Assembly (NCBI GenBank): GCA_021838785.1
Contig: JAKCCV010000007.1
Span: forward strand, 1-64,000
Source: Acidobacteriota bacterium
GTDB taxonomy: Bacteria > Acidobacteriota > Terriglobia > UBA7540
Length of the DNA: 64,000 bases
Reading direction: 5' to 3'
Position 1 is the stretch's first letter; every line of letters begins with the position of its first letter. The notes under the pieces were generated by a model. That model made no database searches, was not told the origin of the DNA, and saw nothing but the letters and a program-made list of their open reading frames with translations. Shown piece after piece: positions 54,532 to 63,474 of the stretch. Made by a program: the position numbers and the translations under genes.

Positions 54532-55472
54532 CGTTGGCGGACCATTGAAGACGCGATTTTCCCTTGGACGGCCGTCATCAGGCCCACCCATTGATAAACA
54601 AAGATACCCACGATAACAGATTGCAGCAGGCGCCCAAGATTAAAGGCCAACTCGTGGTGGTATCCAATCAGGCGCAGCCTGCCATACCATTCACCGATCC
54701 ATAAGGCGGCCACGCCAACCGGCACCAGGGGTTGAATCAACAGAACCAACACTTCCACCAACAAGGCAGCCGGGGTTCTGAGGGGATCAAGCGCGGGGGA
54801 ATGCGGCGGGCCGCGACGCAGCAAATACCGGGCCGCAAGGAATTCTCCTGCCCAGGCAATTCCCAAGCCACCCGCCAACAGGCCCGTCTCCTTCAGCCAG
54901 TCAAGAAAAGAGGTCCAGCCTTGGTCGGAAGCTACGCGAGCCACTAGGCCCAGCGCCAGGGCTGAAGAAGCAATGCAGAGAGCACACAGGCCCAGCCACC
55001 CCCAGTCAACGGCCTTCAACAGAGCCAGAGTGGAAGCGTTGGGTTTCCTATCACCAGCCGGCAACGTCTCTTGACCGGCGAGGGTTACTGACCGAACGGA
55101 GGACGATTTGAGCTTGCCATGCGCGGGCGCGGCTCGAATAAGTTCCACCCAAGACTCTGCGGCCCAACGGCTGGCATGCTCGGCCAACCCTAAGTTGTCG
55201 CAAAGTTTTCGAGTGAGATTGGAGATAATCACTTCCTCTGGAAGAACGTCGAGTGACGCCAGAATATCCGGCACGACGCGCTCTTTGAGGGCAGCCATCA
55301 GCAGAAAAATTTCGCGCCGATGACCCACGCAGAGGTCACGGAGGAGCGCTTCGCAGCGTTGTGGCTGATCGCAGAGGTCGCGGCCGTAGAGTTCCAGAAT
55401 GTGACGTAATTGCTCTCGCGGGGCATTCTCGGCCTCAGTGCGAATCGGGTTTTCCACGCTGGGCGTAGCCAT
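54528..55472 (-). CDS. Multi-pass membrane protein with N-terminal helical domain
   Basis: A 314-residue protein. Residues about 18-110 form a helical domain (LRHILELYGRDLCDQPQRCE; ALLRDLCVGHRREIFLLMAA; LKERVVPDILASLDVLPEEV; LTRKLCDNLGLAEHASRWAA). I recall similar stretches at the N-terminus of cyanobacterial and Chloroflexi signalling proteins with WD40 or other domains, but do not know a name. Residues about 160-310 contain about four membrane helices. ATG 55472 follows the PP2C stop by a few bases; TTG 55481 is an alternative. Between PP2C and TPR genes, so probably a membrane anchor of the system. Confidence 0.75.
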   Translation of the reverse strand: MATPSVENPIRTEAENAPREQLRHILELYGRDLCDQPQRCEALLRDLCVGHRREIFLLMAALKERVVPDILASLDVLPEEVIISNLTRKLCDNLGLAEHASRWAAESWVELIRAAPAHGKLKSSSVRSVTLAGQETLPAGDRKPNASTLALLKAVDWGWLGLCALCIASSALALGLVARVASDQGWTSFLDWLKETGLLAGGLGIAWAGEFLAARYLLRRGPPHSPALDPLRTPAALLVEVLVLLIQPLVPVGVAALWIGEWYGRLRLIGYHHELAFNLGRLLQSVIVGIFVYQWVGLMTAVQGKIASSMVRQR

Positions 55473-55481
55473 AGGCGTCAA

Positions 55482-56381
55482 TTAGACGTTTTTCCCCACG
55501 GGCAGTTCCGAAGAAGTGTCCTGCCGCCAAAGGATGCCGACAGAAACATCATCGCCACTGCCCCTCTCGGTGGTTTCCGCCAGCCAAGCGTCAAGACGGT
55601 CGTTGACCCATGCGATGCCTTCCGAGCGAATCAGCTCCAGAAAATCGCGGCCCACATTCATAAACCCCTCTTCCTCGCGAAAAGAATTTGAATAGCCGTC
55701 GGTACAAAGCAGCAGCAATGCCGGGGAGCCATCGGCAACGGGTTCGACGGCCAGGCGCACTTCCTTCCAAGCCTCCGGCATACACAAAGACGTGGTTTCC
55801 ACTCCCATCAGACGGGCATCACGGGGCCAAGGTCGAGTAGTTTTGCCGCTCGGAGAGACCAACAAACAGTCACCATCGCCCAATTGAACCAAAAGCAAAT
55901 AGGCCGGCGTGGCGAGGGCTGCGAGGACAGTGGAACCATACGCCAAAACATTATCAGCTTCGAGGGCGCGTCGTGCCGCGAGGCCCACCTTTTCCGCCAC
56001 GTTTTGCAATTCTGAAGCTTCCAAGGGGGTTTCGTGCAGGTGGCTGACGACGCTCCCACGCCAACGCTCCACCAGCAGGCGGGGGATTAATCCTTGAGCC
56101 AGGGGTTGCAGATCTGGCCCCTCTTCGCGCGGGTGTTGAAGGTAAAAATCATGCAACACTCCGGTGGCGACCTTCACTGCCATCTCCGCTCCACGCTTAC
56201 TACGGAAGCAAATGGGGTTGCCGTGACCATCGGCCAACGCAAGCGTAATGGACGCCCCCGTGCCCTCGGTTGGAAACCAGCGAATGGCGTCTTGCAGAGG
56301 GATGGCGTTCCGCCGGTGTGACGCCCCACGCACCGCACGGCCAACGGTTTGCCAGGTCCCGTCCCGTCGGAGGCATCCCAT
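55482..56381 (-). CDS. PP2C-type protein phosphatase
   Basis: A 299-residue metal-dependent phosphatase. Motifs in order: D31 in AIPLQDAIRW, LALADGHGNP (D51-G-H-G), YGSTVLAALATPAYLLLVQL, LGDGDCLLVSPSGK, LLLLCTDGYSNSF (D228) and GSGDDVSVGILW (D277-D278), the full metal-binding Asp set. It should remove phosphate from Ser/Thr residues placed by the downstream kinase. The gene starts at ATG 56381, three bases after the vWA stop. Confidence 0.9.
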   Translation of the reverse strand: MGCLRRDGTWQTVGRAVRGASHRRNAIPLQDAIRWFPTEGTGASITLALADGHGNPICFRSKRGAEMAVKVATGVLHDFYLQHPREEGPDLQPLAQGLIPRLLVERWRGSVVSHLHETPLEASELQNVAEKVGLAARRALEADNVLAYGSTVLAALATPAYLLLVQLGDGDCLLVSPSGKTTRPWPRDARLMGVETTSLCMPEAWKEVRLAVEPVADGSPALLLLCTDGYSNSFREEEGFMNVGRDFLELIRSEGIAWVNDRLDAWLAETTERGSGDDVSVGILWRQDTSSELPVGKNV

Positions 56382-56384
56382 GGC

Positions 56385-57086
56385 CTACCAGACATCCTCG
56401 GGGGGCGCTGAAGCCATCGGCGGAGGGGCGGGAACTTGGACGTTGCTTCCGCCTCCCGCCATTACCTGGCTTTGACTCGCCGGAGAGGAAGCAGCCTTGA
56501 GCACCGCCGTGGAGGCCCACTTGATGTAATTCACCAGCGCTTCCGAATTATTGGCTTGCAAAACAGGAATTTCCGGATTGTTAATGAACGCTTTCAAGGG
56601 TTCATGGTCGGCATCCTCACCGATGGCGATCGCGATGCGGACCGCTCGGCGTCCCCAAGGGATGTTCAGCAGCTCGGCCAGCGAGCCCGAAAAGTCGTCG
56701 GTGGGCTGGCCATCGGATATCAAGACCAAGACGGGCGGCAGAGCCCGCTCGCTCATGGGAGGAATTTTTAGCTGCTCGGCCACCACTTGCATGGCCCGGC
56801 CCATATCCGTGACACCACCGGCTTGAAGGTCCATCCACTTGAAATCCGCGATGGGAGTGGGTTGGGCAACATGCCACTGAGCACCATCCGAAAATTTCAC
56901 GGCGCGAACGAAGACTTGAGCGTGGGGATTCTCATCCGCGACGCGGAGCATGTGGGGGATGGCTTCTCGAATGGCGTTGTTCAGAGATTGGATCTTGCCG
57001 TCGCTCTGCATCGAGCCCGAACAATCGCAGATCCAGATAAAATGGAGCGGGCGCGAAGCTAGTTCGCCCCCCGGCCGCCTGATCAT
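56385..57086 (-). CDS. TerY-like von Willebrand factor A domain protein
   Basis: A 233-residue soluble vWA protein. The metal-ion-dependent adhesion site is complete: D21-C-S23-G-S25 (WICDCSGSMQS), T93 (AGGVTDMGRAMQV) and D125 (VLISDGQPTDD). The C-terminal part IPVLQANNSEALVNYIKWAS resembles the end of TerY. Pro-rich tail (VPAPPPMASAPPEDVW). Start ATG 57086 has GGAGGGAG nine bases upstream. First gene of the operon; vWA domains mediate metal-dependent protein contacts, here probably with the kinase or phosphatase. Confidence 0.88.
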   Translation of the reverse strand: MIRRPGGELASRPLHFIWICDCSGSMQSDGKIQSLNNAIREAIPHMLRVADENPHAQVFVRAVKFSDGAQWHVAQPTPIADFKWMDLQAGGVTDMGRAMQVVAEQLKIPPMSERALPPVLVLISDGQPTDDFSGSLAELLNIPWGRRAVRIAIAIGEDADHEPLKAFINNPEIPVLQANNSEALVNYIKWASTAVLKAASSPASQSQVMAGGGSNVQVPAPPPMASAPPEDVW

Positions 57087-57413
57087 GGTCGTCTCTCCCT
57101 CCGGCGCGGTTGCTCGCTCAATCCCCTTGGCGCTGTTATAACACCGCCGCAACTAATTCTCAAGATAATCTATAAGTGAAGTTTGCGGTCGAGACGAACT
57201 CACATCCTCGCTAAATGCCAGGAGTTTACGCTCTCGGTGTCTGTGCCACGGTGGAATTGGCGAAACGGACCCATCACGAACAGGCAAAATCTCCCGTCAG
57301 TAAGCCCCCCGCACCAAACCTCGAAAGGCCATCCCTTCTGCCAGTAGCCCCGGGAAGGCCTCCGTCATCGTGAGGGGGCGCCGATTATCCCATGCGCCCG
57401 GGCACAGCCAGGC
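57087..57413. other. Intergenic region upstream of the vWA operon
   Basis: About 330 bases between the vWA gene and the TPR protein gene, both on the minus strand. It must hold the operon promoter. I see an AT-rich stretch near 57150-57180 but no confident hexamers, and no terminator with a U-tract after the TPR gene. Confidence 0.35.
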
Positions 57414-58763
57414 TTAACGGCCGCGACCCGTCGGTCGGCGGCGAATGGGTGGCCGCGCTTTTTCTTTCTCCTGATTGGCCTTGGCCCGTTCTTCCGCCAT
57501 TTTCAGGACGGCGTCATTGATTTTGGCGCCGGCAACAACCAAGTAGAAGTGGGGAGAAGTTTCATAGGCCGATAGCGTGCCTTGAAATTGCACCGGATCG
57601 CCCGGCTGGAGAAGCTTCGCAGCTGGCTGGGCGGAGTCTTGAAGCTGAATGTTATAGGCACCCGTGCTGGCCTTCGCGCCTGGGGTGATATTCACATTCA
57701 CCAGCGTCGTTCCCGGATCGGGGCCGGGAGCAACGCTATCCACCGTACCCACCAGGCCAATGGGCTGGCCTTGGAGTTGCTTCCAATTCTGTCGCGCCGT
57801 ATCACCGCCAACAATCAGCGCGTCCTCAAGCTGATAGAAAGCATCCAGATTCTTGTTGCCCGTCGGCTTGTGCTTGGGGGGCGTGGGGATGGTGAAGCCG
57901 GAAGGTGGAGTGGCGGAAGACGCGGCTTCGGCCAACACCGCTTTCTCGCCCTGGTTCGAGCCTCGCCGATATTCGTAATCCTGACTGTAAATTTTCTCCA
58001 AATCGGCCGCGTTGGGACTGTTGGCTTTCTTGGCCAGGGCCGCCGCGCGTGCCAGGTACCAGATGCCGTCATTATAATCGGGCGGATTCGAGTTCAGGTA
58101 TGCTTGCCCGAGCATAGAGAGCGTCAGCGGGTCGTTGGGTCGGTCCTGCATCGCGGCTTGGAGCGCTGGTAGCGCGTCGGCATAGTCCTTTTTTTGCAAG
58201 TTGGCAAAGCCAATCGCGGTGTTAAAGATCGCCCGCTTGGGCTTGACATAAGCTTCAAACTGCGCTTCCGTCACACCCTTCGGCTTCTGGAAGTTCTGCA
58301 GAACCTGGAGTCCGTGCTGAGCTTCCGCCAAGCCCCGACTTAACTGTGTCGCAGCATCGGGGTCACTCGGCTTATAGGTGTATGGAAAGGCAAAGCTCAA
58401 ATACGCCAGCGCGTCCAGCTCGTTGGGATTAAGGGCCAGAACACGCTTGGCCGCTGCAATCGCCTTGGCGCTGTTGTTGAGTTGCTCATAGGTTTGCATC
58501 TCGGCGACGTAGGCGTTCACCTTGAAATCCGAGTTGGGGAACTTCTGAAGGAAGGCTTGGATTAGCGGAAGCCTCTTTTGAGGGTCGGTCGCTTTCACAA
58601 ACGCTTCAAAGGCGTCGTACTCAGCTCGACTCTTCCATTGCGGCTGCTTGGTGGTTGCAGCCGCCTGGGGCGCGCCAGCCGCCATGACGTACGCCGGTGT
58701 CCACGGCATCGTCACGACGGCGGCGAGAATTGCAAGCATCAAAGGCACACAGATTTTCTTCAT
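57414..58763 (-). CDS. Secreted TPR protein with beta-rich C-terminal domain
   Basis: A 449-residue protein. Signal peptide about 1-28 (LMLAILAAVVTMPWTPAYVM), TPR-like repeats between about 45 and 260 (AKAIAAAKRVLALNPNELDA; ADALPALQAAMQDRPNDPLT), a Pro-rich linker, then about 120 residues (about 312-420) with strands such as PIGLVGTVDSVAPGPDPGTT and GDPVQFQGTLSAYETSPHFY, resembling an OB-fold-like or tRNA-binding-type barrel. The tail is Lys/Arg rich. It is probably periplasmic; the function is unknown. ATG 58763. Confidence 0.75.
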   Translation of the reverse strand: MKKICVPLMLAILAAVVTMPWTPAYVMAAGAPQAAATTKQPQWKSRAEYDAFEAFVKATDPQKRLPLIQAFLQKFPNSDFKVNAYVAEMQTYEQLNNSAKAIAAAKRVLALNPNELDALAYLSFAFPYTYKPSDPDAATQLSRGLAEAQHGLQVLQNFQKPKGVTEAQFEAYVKPKRAIFNTAIGFANLQKKDYADALPALQAAMQDRPNDPLTLSMLGQAYLNSNPPDYNDGIWYLARAAALAKKANSPNAADLEKIYSQDYEYRRGSNQGEKAVLAEAASSATPPSGFTIPTPPKHKPTGNKNLDAFYQLEDALIVGGDTARQNWKQLQGQPIGLVGTVDSVAPGPDPGTTLVNVNITPGAKASTGAYNIQLQDSAQPAAKLLQPGDPVQFQGTLSAYETSPHFYLVVAGAKINDAVLKMAEERAKANQEKEKARPPIRRRPTGRGR

Positions 58764-59219
58764 AGTCGAAAAGCCTCTTCTCGTGTGAGATCTTCAGGCC
58801 GTCGCACGGGCCACGCAGCGCCTCCTCGCGCTTCCTGGGACAGCACGCGCCTCGCGCCGAATCCTCCCGGCGACACTGGACCATCAGGAGCCAATCTCCA
58901 AATATCAAGAGTTGGGCAACTTTGCAAGCAAAATCTCACCTGGCCCAGCCTCCGGTCTTGGATAGGCCACCTGTTTATTTTAGATGCTTTCGGGCGACTT
59001 CGCGACAAGATCGTCCAAGCTGTTTCTTCCGGCCGGCCGGTTGGGGGGGTACTTGCTTGGCGTGGTGGCGTTAACAACCCCCGAAGTGCTCAGCCGGCAC
59101 CCGGCCAGTCAAACTGGTGACTATTCGACGCCGAGGAATCCTCTCACGGCCCTGAGCACGCTTCGGCAAGACTGTTCGCTCAATTGACAGGCTGCGGGAG
59201 GCTCTGCTAAATTCAATAC
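58764..59219. other. Intergenic region between divergent genes
   Basis: About 450 bases separate the secreted TPR gene (minus) and the LolB-like gene (plus). No family match in any open frame and no strong hairpin or promoter seen. Confidence 0.35.
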
Positions 59220-59288
59220 CTGTGGGAAGATCTCCGGTCAGGTAGGCGGCGGACGCACCGAGCGAAGCAACGTTGGCTGGCATGGACG

Positions 59289-60128
59289 TTGGCGCTGCTC
59301 ACAAGCGGTTGCGCCGTGCGGCAGGTGAGCCGCCTCCCATCTCCCCCCGTGCCTGGGACCCTCCTGAAGGCATCCGTCAGCGATCTGGTCAAAGATGTTA
59401 ACCAGTGGAGCGCCAAGATTGAAACGCTTCAGGCTGTCGTTCAGTTTCAAGCCACCGCGCTGTTGACGCAGGAGGGACTCGAGAAACAGTATCACCAAAT
59501 TCGCGCGTATATTTTGCTAAAGAAACCGTCACTCATCCGTATTCAAGGCGAAGCGCCGGTGGTAGGGACAGAAATTTTCGACATGACTTCCAACGGGAGC
59601 GAGTTTCGACTTTCCATTCCTCCCAAAAACCAGTTCATCACCGGGGCGGACAATTATCACGCGACCAAGTCCGGGGGACTCGAGAATTTACGACCGCGCC
59701 ATATTCTTGAAGCGCTGCTGGTTGCTCCGCTCGGTCCAACTGACAATTATTTTGTCGAGGAGACGAATCGCAACGGCCAAGATTATTATGTTTTAACGGT
59801 TGTCAAACCGGCCGAGAACCACACGCTGAAGCTAGTACGCAAGATTTGGTTTGATCGGACGGACCTGCGGGTGAAAAGAAGCGAGATTTTCGGCGCTGAC
59901 GGAAAGCTGGAGGAAGCCGTGAACTATTCGGGCTACGGCGACTTCCAAGGAATCTCTTATCCTTCGCACATCAAGCTCTCAAGGCCGGTGGAAGGCTACG
60001 CCTTGGGCATCCAGTTTGAAAGGGCGACGTTCAATGAAGAGATTGGGCCGGAGAAATTCGTGTTACCTCGGCCTCCACACGCCAAGCTCATCCGCCTTGG
60101 CCAGAGCAGCGGAGGGAACAGCCAGTGA
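59289..60128 (+). CDS. LolB/DUF4292-like outer-membrane lipoprotein (start uncertain)
   Basis: About 279 residues from TTG 59289 (LALLTSGCAVRQ). The lipobox LLTSGC lies only eight residues from that TTG, so the true signal peptide begins earlier: the codons 59247-59288 in frame spell a basic stretch and a hydrophobic core (RRTHRAKQRWLAWT), but contain no ATG, GTG or TTG. The mature protein has the half-barrel pattern of LolA/LolB/DUF4292 (YHQIRAYILLKKPSLIRIQG; SNGSEFRLSIPPKNQFITGA; KIWFDRTDLRVKRSEIFGAD; GDFQGISYPSHIKLSRPVEG). Such proteins bind lipid or lipoproteins. It overlaps the permease gene by four bases (GTGA). Confidence 0.78.
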   Translation: MALLTSGCAVRQVSRLPSPPVPGTLLKASVSDLVKDVNQWSAKIETLQAVVQFQATALLTQEGLEKQYHQIRAYILLKKPSLIRIQGEAPVVGTEIFDMTSNGSEFRLSIPPKNQFITGADNYHATKSGGLENLRPRHILEALLVAPLGPTDNYFVEETNRNGQDYYVLTVVKPAENHTLKLVRKIWFDRTDLRVKRSEIFGADGKLEEAVNYSGYGDFQGISYPSHIKLSRPVEGYALGIQFERATFNEEIGPEKFVLPRPPHAKLIRLGQSSGGNSQ

Positions 60129-61222
60129 TTAGCCGGCTGATCACTCAAAACATCCTGCGCCGTCCGATTCGAACGGTGATTAGCGTCTTGGCGGTGGCGA
60201 TTGAAGTGGGAATGGTGATGCTGGTGGTGGGGCTGACGCATGGCATGCTGCACGATTCTGCGCAGCGGATTGGCGGCCTGGGGGCGGATGTGATGGTCCA
60301 GGCTCCTCACGCCTCGATGTTTCTGGGCATGACGAGCGCGCCCATGCCCATCAAACTCGGAGATTATCTGGCAAAACTCGACCATGTTCAGGCGGTCACA
60401 CCCGTGCTCTTCCAGTTCGATTCCTCTGGAGTTTCCCTCATATGGGGCATTGATATGAAAAGCTGGGACCGAGTGACGGGAGGGTTCGCGTACCTTCAAG
60501 GAGGACCTTTCAGCGGGCCGTACGATCTGTTGGTGGATAACTGGTATGCCCGCCAAAATCACGTCCGCGTAGGCCAAACCGTTAAGCTACTCAACCACCG
60601 CTTCACCGTCTCGGGCATCGTCGAGCATGGCAAAGGCTCACGGCTGTTTATCCCTCTCGAAACCGCGGAGAGCTTGGCAGAGCAGCAGAATCGAGCCTCC
60701 ATTTTTTTCATCAAGTGCACGAATCCCGGCTATACCGACCACGTCATTGCTTCCATCAAAAAGTTGCTGCCGAATTACACTGTGCTCTCGGTCCAGGAAT
60801 ACATGTCGCTATTAACCTCCAACGATCTGCCGGCGTTGACCGACTTTATTACGGTGCTGGTGGCGATCGCGGTGACTATCGGCTTTTTGGTAATTTTTCT
60901 CTCGATGTACACTACCATCGCCGAGCGGACGCGGGAGATTGGTATTTTGAAATCGCTGGGAGCCACCAAGGGGTATATCATTGACCTGATTCTCCGGGAG
61001 GCAGGCGTTTTATGCTTGGCCGGTATCCTTGTGGGCTATGTGGGAACATGGGCAGGGCGGGAGCTGATTTACAGAACGTTCCCGACGGTGACCGTCGAGT
61101 TGACGGTGCGATGGGCACTATGGGCAGCCTTGCTGGCCCTGGGTGGCACGCTGATCGGCGCGTTTTACCCTGCGTTGCGGGCCGCTCAGCTCGATCCCGT
61201 GGATGCCCTCGCCTACGAATAG
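60125..61222 (+). CDS. FtsX/MacB-type ABC transporter permease
   Basis: A 365-residue permease with one N-terminal helix ([20 protein letters not shown]), a periplasmic domain and three C-terminal helices; [20 protein letters not shown] and [16 protein letters not shown] are the family hallmark. GTG 60125 overlaps the LolB-like stop. It lies directly upstream of the ATPase gene (61284). Its paralog is at 12188-13285. Neighbouring lipoprotein carriers suggest it moves lipids or lipoproteins out of the inner membrane, as LolCDE or MacB-like exporters do. Confidence 0.9.
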   Translation: MISRLITQNILRRPIRTVISVLAVAIEVGMVMLVVGLTHGMLHDSAQRIGGLGADVMVQAPHASMFLGMTSAPMPIKLGDYLAKLDHVQAVTPVLFQFDSSGVSLIWGIDMKSWDRVTGGFAYLQGGPFSGPYDLLVDNWYARQNHVRVGQTVKLLNHRFTVSGIVEHGKGSRLFIPLETAESLAEQQNRASIFFIKCTNPGYTDHVIASIKKLLPNYTVLSVQEYMSLLTSNDLPALTDFITVLVAIAVTIGFLVIFLSMYTTIAERTREIGILKSLGATKGYIIDLILREAGVLCLAGILVGYVGTWAGRELIYRTFPTVTVELTVRWALWAALLALGGTLIGAFYPALRAAQLDPVDALAYE

Positions 61223-61283
61223 CGCTCCGCGAAGAACTGCATCCCTCCCAGCGGCCAGGAAATGCCCGGAACGGTTAACTGTA

Positions 61284-61952
61284 ATGGAACCCATTATTGC
61301 CACAGAGGACTTAAAGAAGGTTTATCGGGTGGGCAAGGTGGAGGTTCCGGCGCTGCGCGGCGTCACCCTGAGTATCGAAGAGGGAGAATTCGTCGCGGTC
61401 GTCGGCCCGTCCGGTTGCGGCAAGTCCACGCTGCTGCACGTTTTGGGAGGTTTGACGCGACCCACCAGCGGCAAAGTCCTCGTGGACGGAAACGATCTTT
61501 TCGCCCTCAGCGACGGAGAGCGAACGCGGTTTCGACGGCACAAGATCGGCTTCGTCTTCCAGCGATTCAACTTACTTCCCACCCTGACGGCAGCCGACAA
61601 TATTCGCTTGGCGCAACACATCGGTAACGGGTGCAATCCGCATCGGTTCGAAGCTGTCACGACCTTGCTGGGCATTACCGATAGGCTCGGCCAACGTCCG
61701 AATGAGATGTCAGGCGGCGAATTGCAGCGCGTAGCCATTGCGCGGGCAGTCGTGTGCGAGCCAAAGATTCTGCTGGCCGACGAGCCCACCGGCAACCTGG
61801 ACAGCGAAAATTCACGAATTGTCTTGGACATGATGCGCGCCGTCAACCGCGAATTCCGCCAGACCATCATGATGATTACTCATAATCCGGAGGCCGCGGC
61901 GGTGGCAGATCGTATTATTGAAATGCGGGACGGGCGTGTCATTTCCAAATGA
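61284..61952 (+). CDS. ABC transporter ATP-binding protein (LolD/MacB type)
   Basis: A 222-residue ATPase. Walker [19 protein letters not shown]-loop [14 protein letters not shown], signature [14 protein letters not shown], Walker [16 protein letters not shown] and switch His [10 protein letters not shown]. The [10 protein letters not shown] spacing and short length match the LolD/FtsE/MacB-N group. ATG 61284 is chosen because [17 protein letters not shown] is a standard family start; the frame is open from 61203. It energises the permease before it and perhaps also the orphan permease at 12188. Confidence 0.95.
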   Translation: MEPIIATEDLKKVYRVGKVEVPALRGVTLSIEEGEFVAVVGPSGCGKSTLLHVLGGLTRPTSGKVLVDGNDLFALSDGERTRFRRHKIGFVFQRFNLLPTLTAADNIRLAQHIGNGCNPHRFEAVTTLLGITDRLGQRPNEMSGGELQRVAIARAVVCEPKILLADEPTGNLDSENSRIVLDMMRAVNREFRQTIMMITHNPEAAAVADRIIEMRDGRVISK

Positions 61953-61992
61953 AAACCAGCCGAGCCGGTTGGCGGCTGGAGGATCCAAGGGC

Positions 61993-62457
61993 ATGAACTC
62001 AGGCGATGAACCCAGGGAATCCTCGCCCCCGCGCGCAGCGCAGCTCAGCAGCACGCAGTCCCCCGCCCCCGGCTCGGCCAAGCTACGACAAATTTTAACG
62101 CGGTCGGTGTTTTGGGCGTATGAACGAGGCAGTTGGCAATACGATGTGATTGTGCTGGTTATCTTGGCCTTCATTTTCCTCACGCCGAGGTCCTGGTTCC
62201 ATGACCGACCGCGATTGCAACTTTCCGACCTGCGTCACGTCCAAGGCATTGTGCAAATTAGTCACAAAAAAAACCTCTGGACATTCCAGGTGGACGCGCG
62301 CCTCGTCCAAACGGAAGGGAAACCGGACCTTCAAAGCCTACTTCAGGATGTTCTGAAGTCTCGCCTGCGGAGGAACTTTACCATACGCTCGGTCACTCCG
62401 GTCAAAGACCGAAACGGCATCATCCTGGGCTACAACGTGGTGCTTCAGACCCACTGA
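61993..62457 (+). CDS. Single-pass membrane protein of the lipid-trafficking operon
   Basis: About 154 residues: a Ser/Pro-rich cytoplasmic part, one membrane helix (YDVIVLVILAFIFLTPRSWF) and an extracytoplasmic domain of about 80 residues with strand-like stretches (LWTFQVDARLVQTEGKPDLQ; RNFTIRSVTPVKDRNGIILG). I do not recognise the family. ATG 61993 is chosen as the conserved-looking start. Its position between the ABC ATPase and the LolA-like gene suggests a linker or adaptor of that export system. Confidence 0.7.
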   Translation: MNSGDEPRESSPPRAAQLSSTQSPAPGSAKLRQILTRSVFWAYERGSWQYDVIVLVILAFIFLTPRSWFHDRPRLQLSDLRHVQGIVQISHKKNLWTFQVDARLVQTEGKPDLQSLLQDVLKSRLRRNFTIRSVTPVKDRNGIILGYNVVLQTH

Positions 62458-62501
62458 TGCATCTTTCGCACCAGATTGAGAATCCAATCCGGTAGGAGCT
62501 C

Positions 62502-63233
62502 ATGAACCCCAAGGCAAGGCTTTTGAGATTGGGAATGGTCGTAGCGTGGCTTGTGGTGGGGATCGCCACAGCACACCCGGCCTCCGCCGCGGCGGTGCTG
62601 GGTCGTCACAAATACTCGAGCAAGCTGACGCTGGCTCAGATTCTTCAGCGGATGAGCGAAACTGGCAGGCACCTTCAAACCTTTTCAGCCTCGCTGGCCT
62701 ATACCAAGGTCACCGTGCTGGTGAACGACCGCCTGACAGAAACCGGAACCCTCTATTTCCGGAACGGCCGGCATCCTGAAGTCCGCATTGATTTCAATCA
62801 GCCTGATAAGAAGACGGTTCTCTTCCGCAAGGACAAGGGGGAGATGTACCTCCCAAAAATCAATCAGATTCAGGTTTATACCCTCCGCCATCACCAGGGG
62901 CTGGTCCAGCAGTTCTTGCTGCTGGGCTTCGGGAGCAATGCCCAGGAATTGACGAGGGCGTATGACATTCGCTTTGTGAAGGAAGAAAAAATGGGGGGTA
63001 ATCAAACGGCTCTGCTCGAACTCTTTCCGCGCAATCGGGAAGTCGCCGCTCAGCTCTCCAAGATTGATTTGTGGATTAACGAAGAGTCCTGGCTTCCGGT
63101 GCAACAGCAATTTTTTGAGCCGAGCGGAGACTACATGATCGCCAGTTATACCGATGTTCGGGTCAACCGAGGCATTCCTCCTTCCGAGTTCCGGCTACGG
63201 GTGAAGGGCGCCAAGCGCGTCAACATGGGCTAA
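62502..63233 (+). CDS. LolA-like outer-membrane lipoprotein carrier
   Basis: A 243-residue exported protein. Signal peptide about 1-29 (VVAWLVVGIATAHPASA), then the LolA/LolB half-barrel: LAQILQRMSETGRHLQTFSA, VNDRLTETGTLYFRNGRHPE, VRIDFNQPDKKTVLFRKDKG, and 'IDLWINEESWLPVQQQFFEP'. LolA ferries lipoproteins or lipids through the periplasm. ATG 62502 follows GGTAGGAGCT. With the LolB-like gene, permease and ATPase it forms a coherent lipid or lipoprotein transport locus. Confidence 0.82.
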   Translation: MNPKARLLRLGMVVAWLVVGIATAHPASAAAVLGRHKYSSKLTLAQILQRMSETGRHLQTFSASLAYTKVTVLVNDRLTETGTLYFRNGRHPEVRIDFNQPDKKTVLFRKDKGEMYLPKINQIQVYTLRHHQGLVQQFLLLGFGSNAQELTRAYDIRFVKEEKMGGNQTALLELFPRNREVAAQLSKIDLWINEESWLPVQQQFFEPSGDYMIASYTDVRVNRGIPPSEFRLRVKGAKRVNMG

Positions 63234-63474
63234 TCCTGCCCGTGGGCGCCGCGGAAGCTCGCCCTCTGGAGCTTCCCAGGGCCATTTCGCCCTCGCTTTT
63301 TCTCCATTCGAGTTTCTCGCCTTGCAGGTTGGTCCTGCGCGCCTTATGCTAAAGAGGCTGAGCGTTGGGCCGGGCCGGTCATTCTGAGCCGAGGCAGCGG
63401 CTGGAAAGCCCCCGAACTCGCCCGAACGGCCCGAGGGCCGGTAGCCGCCTGAGCTCCGGTGCCGCCTCACAACC

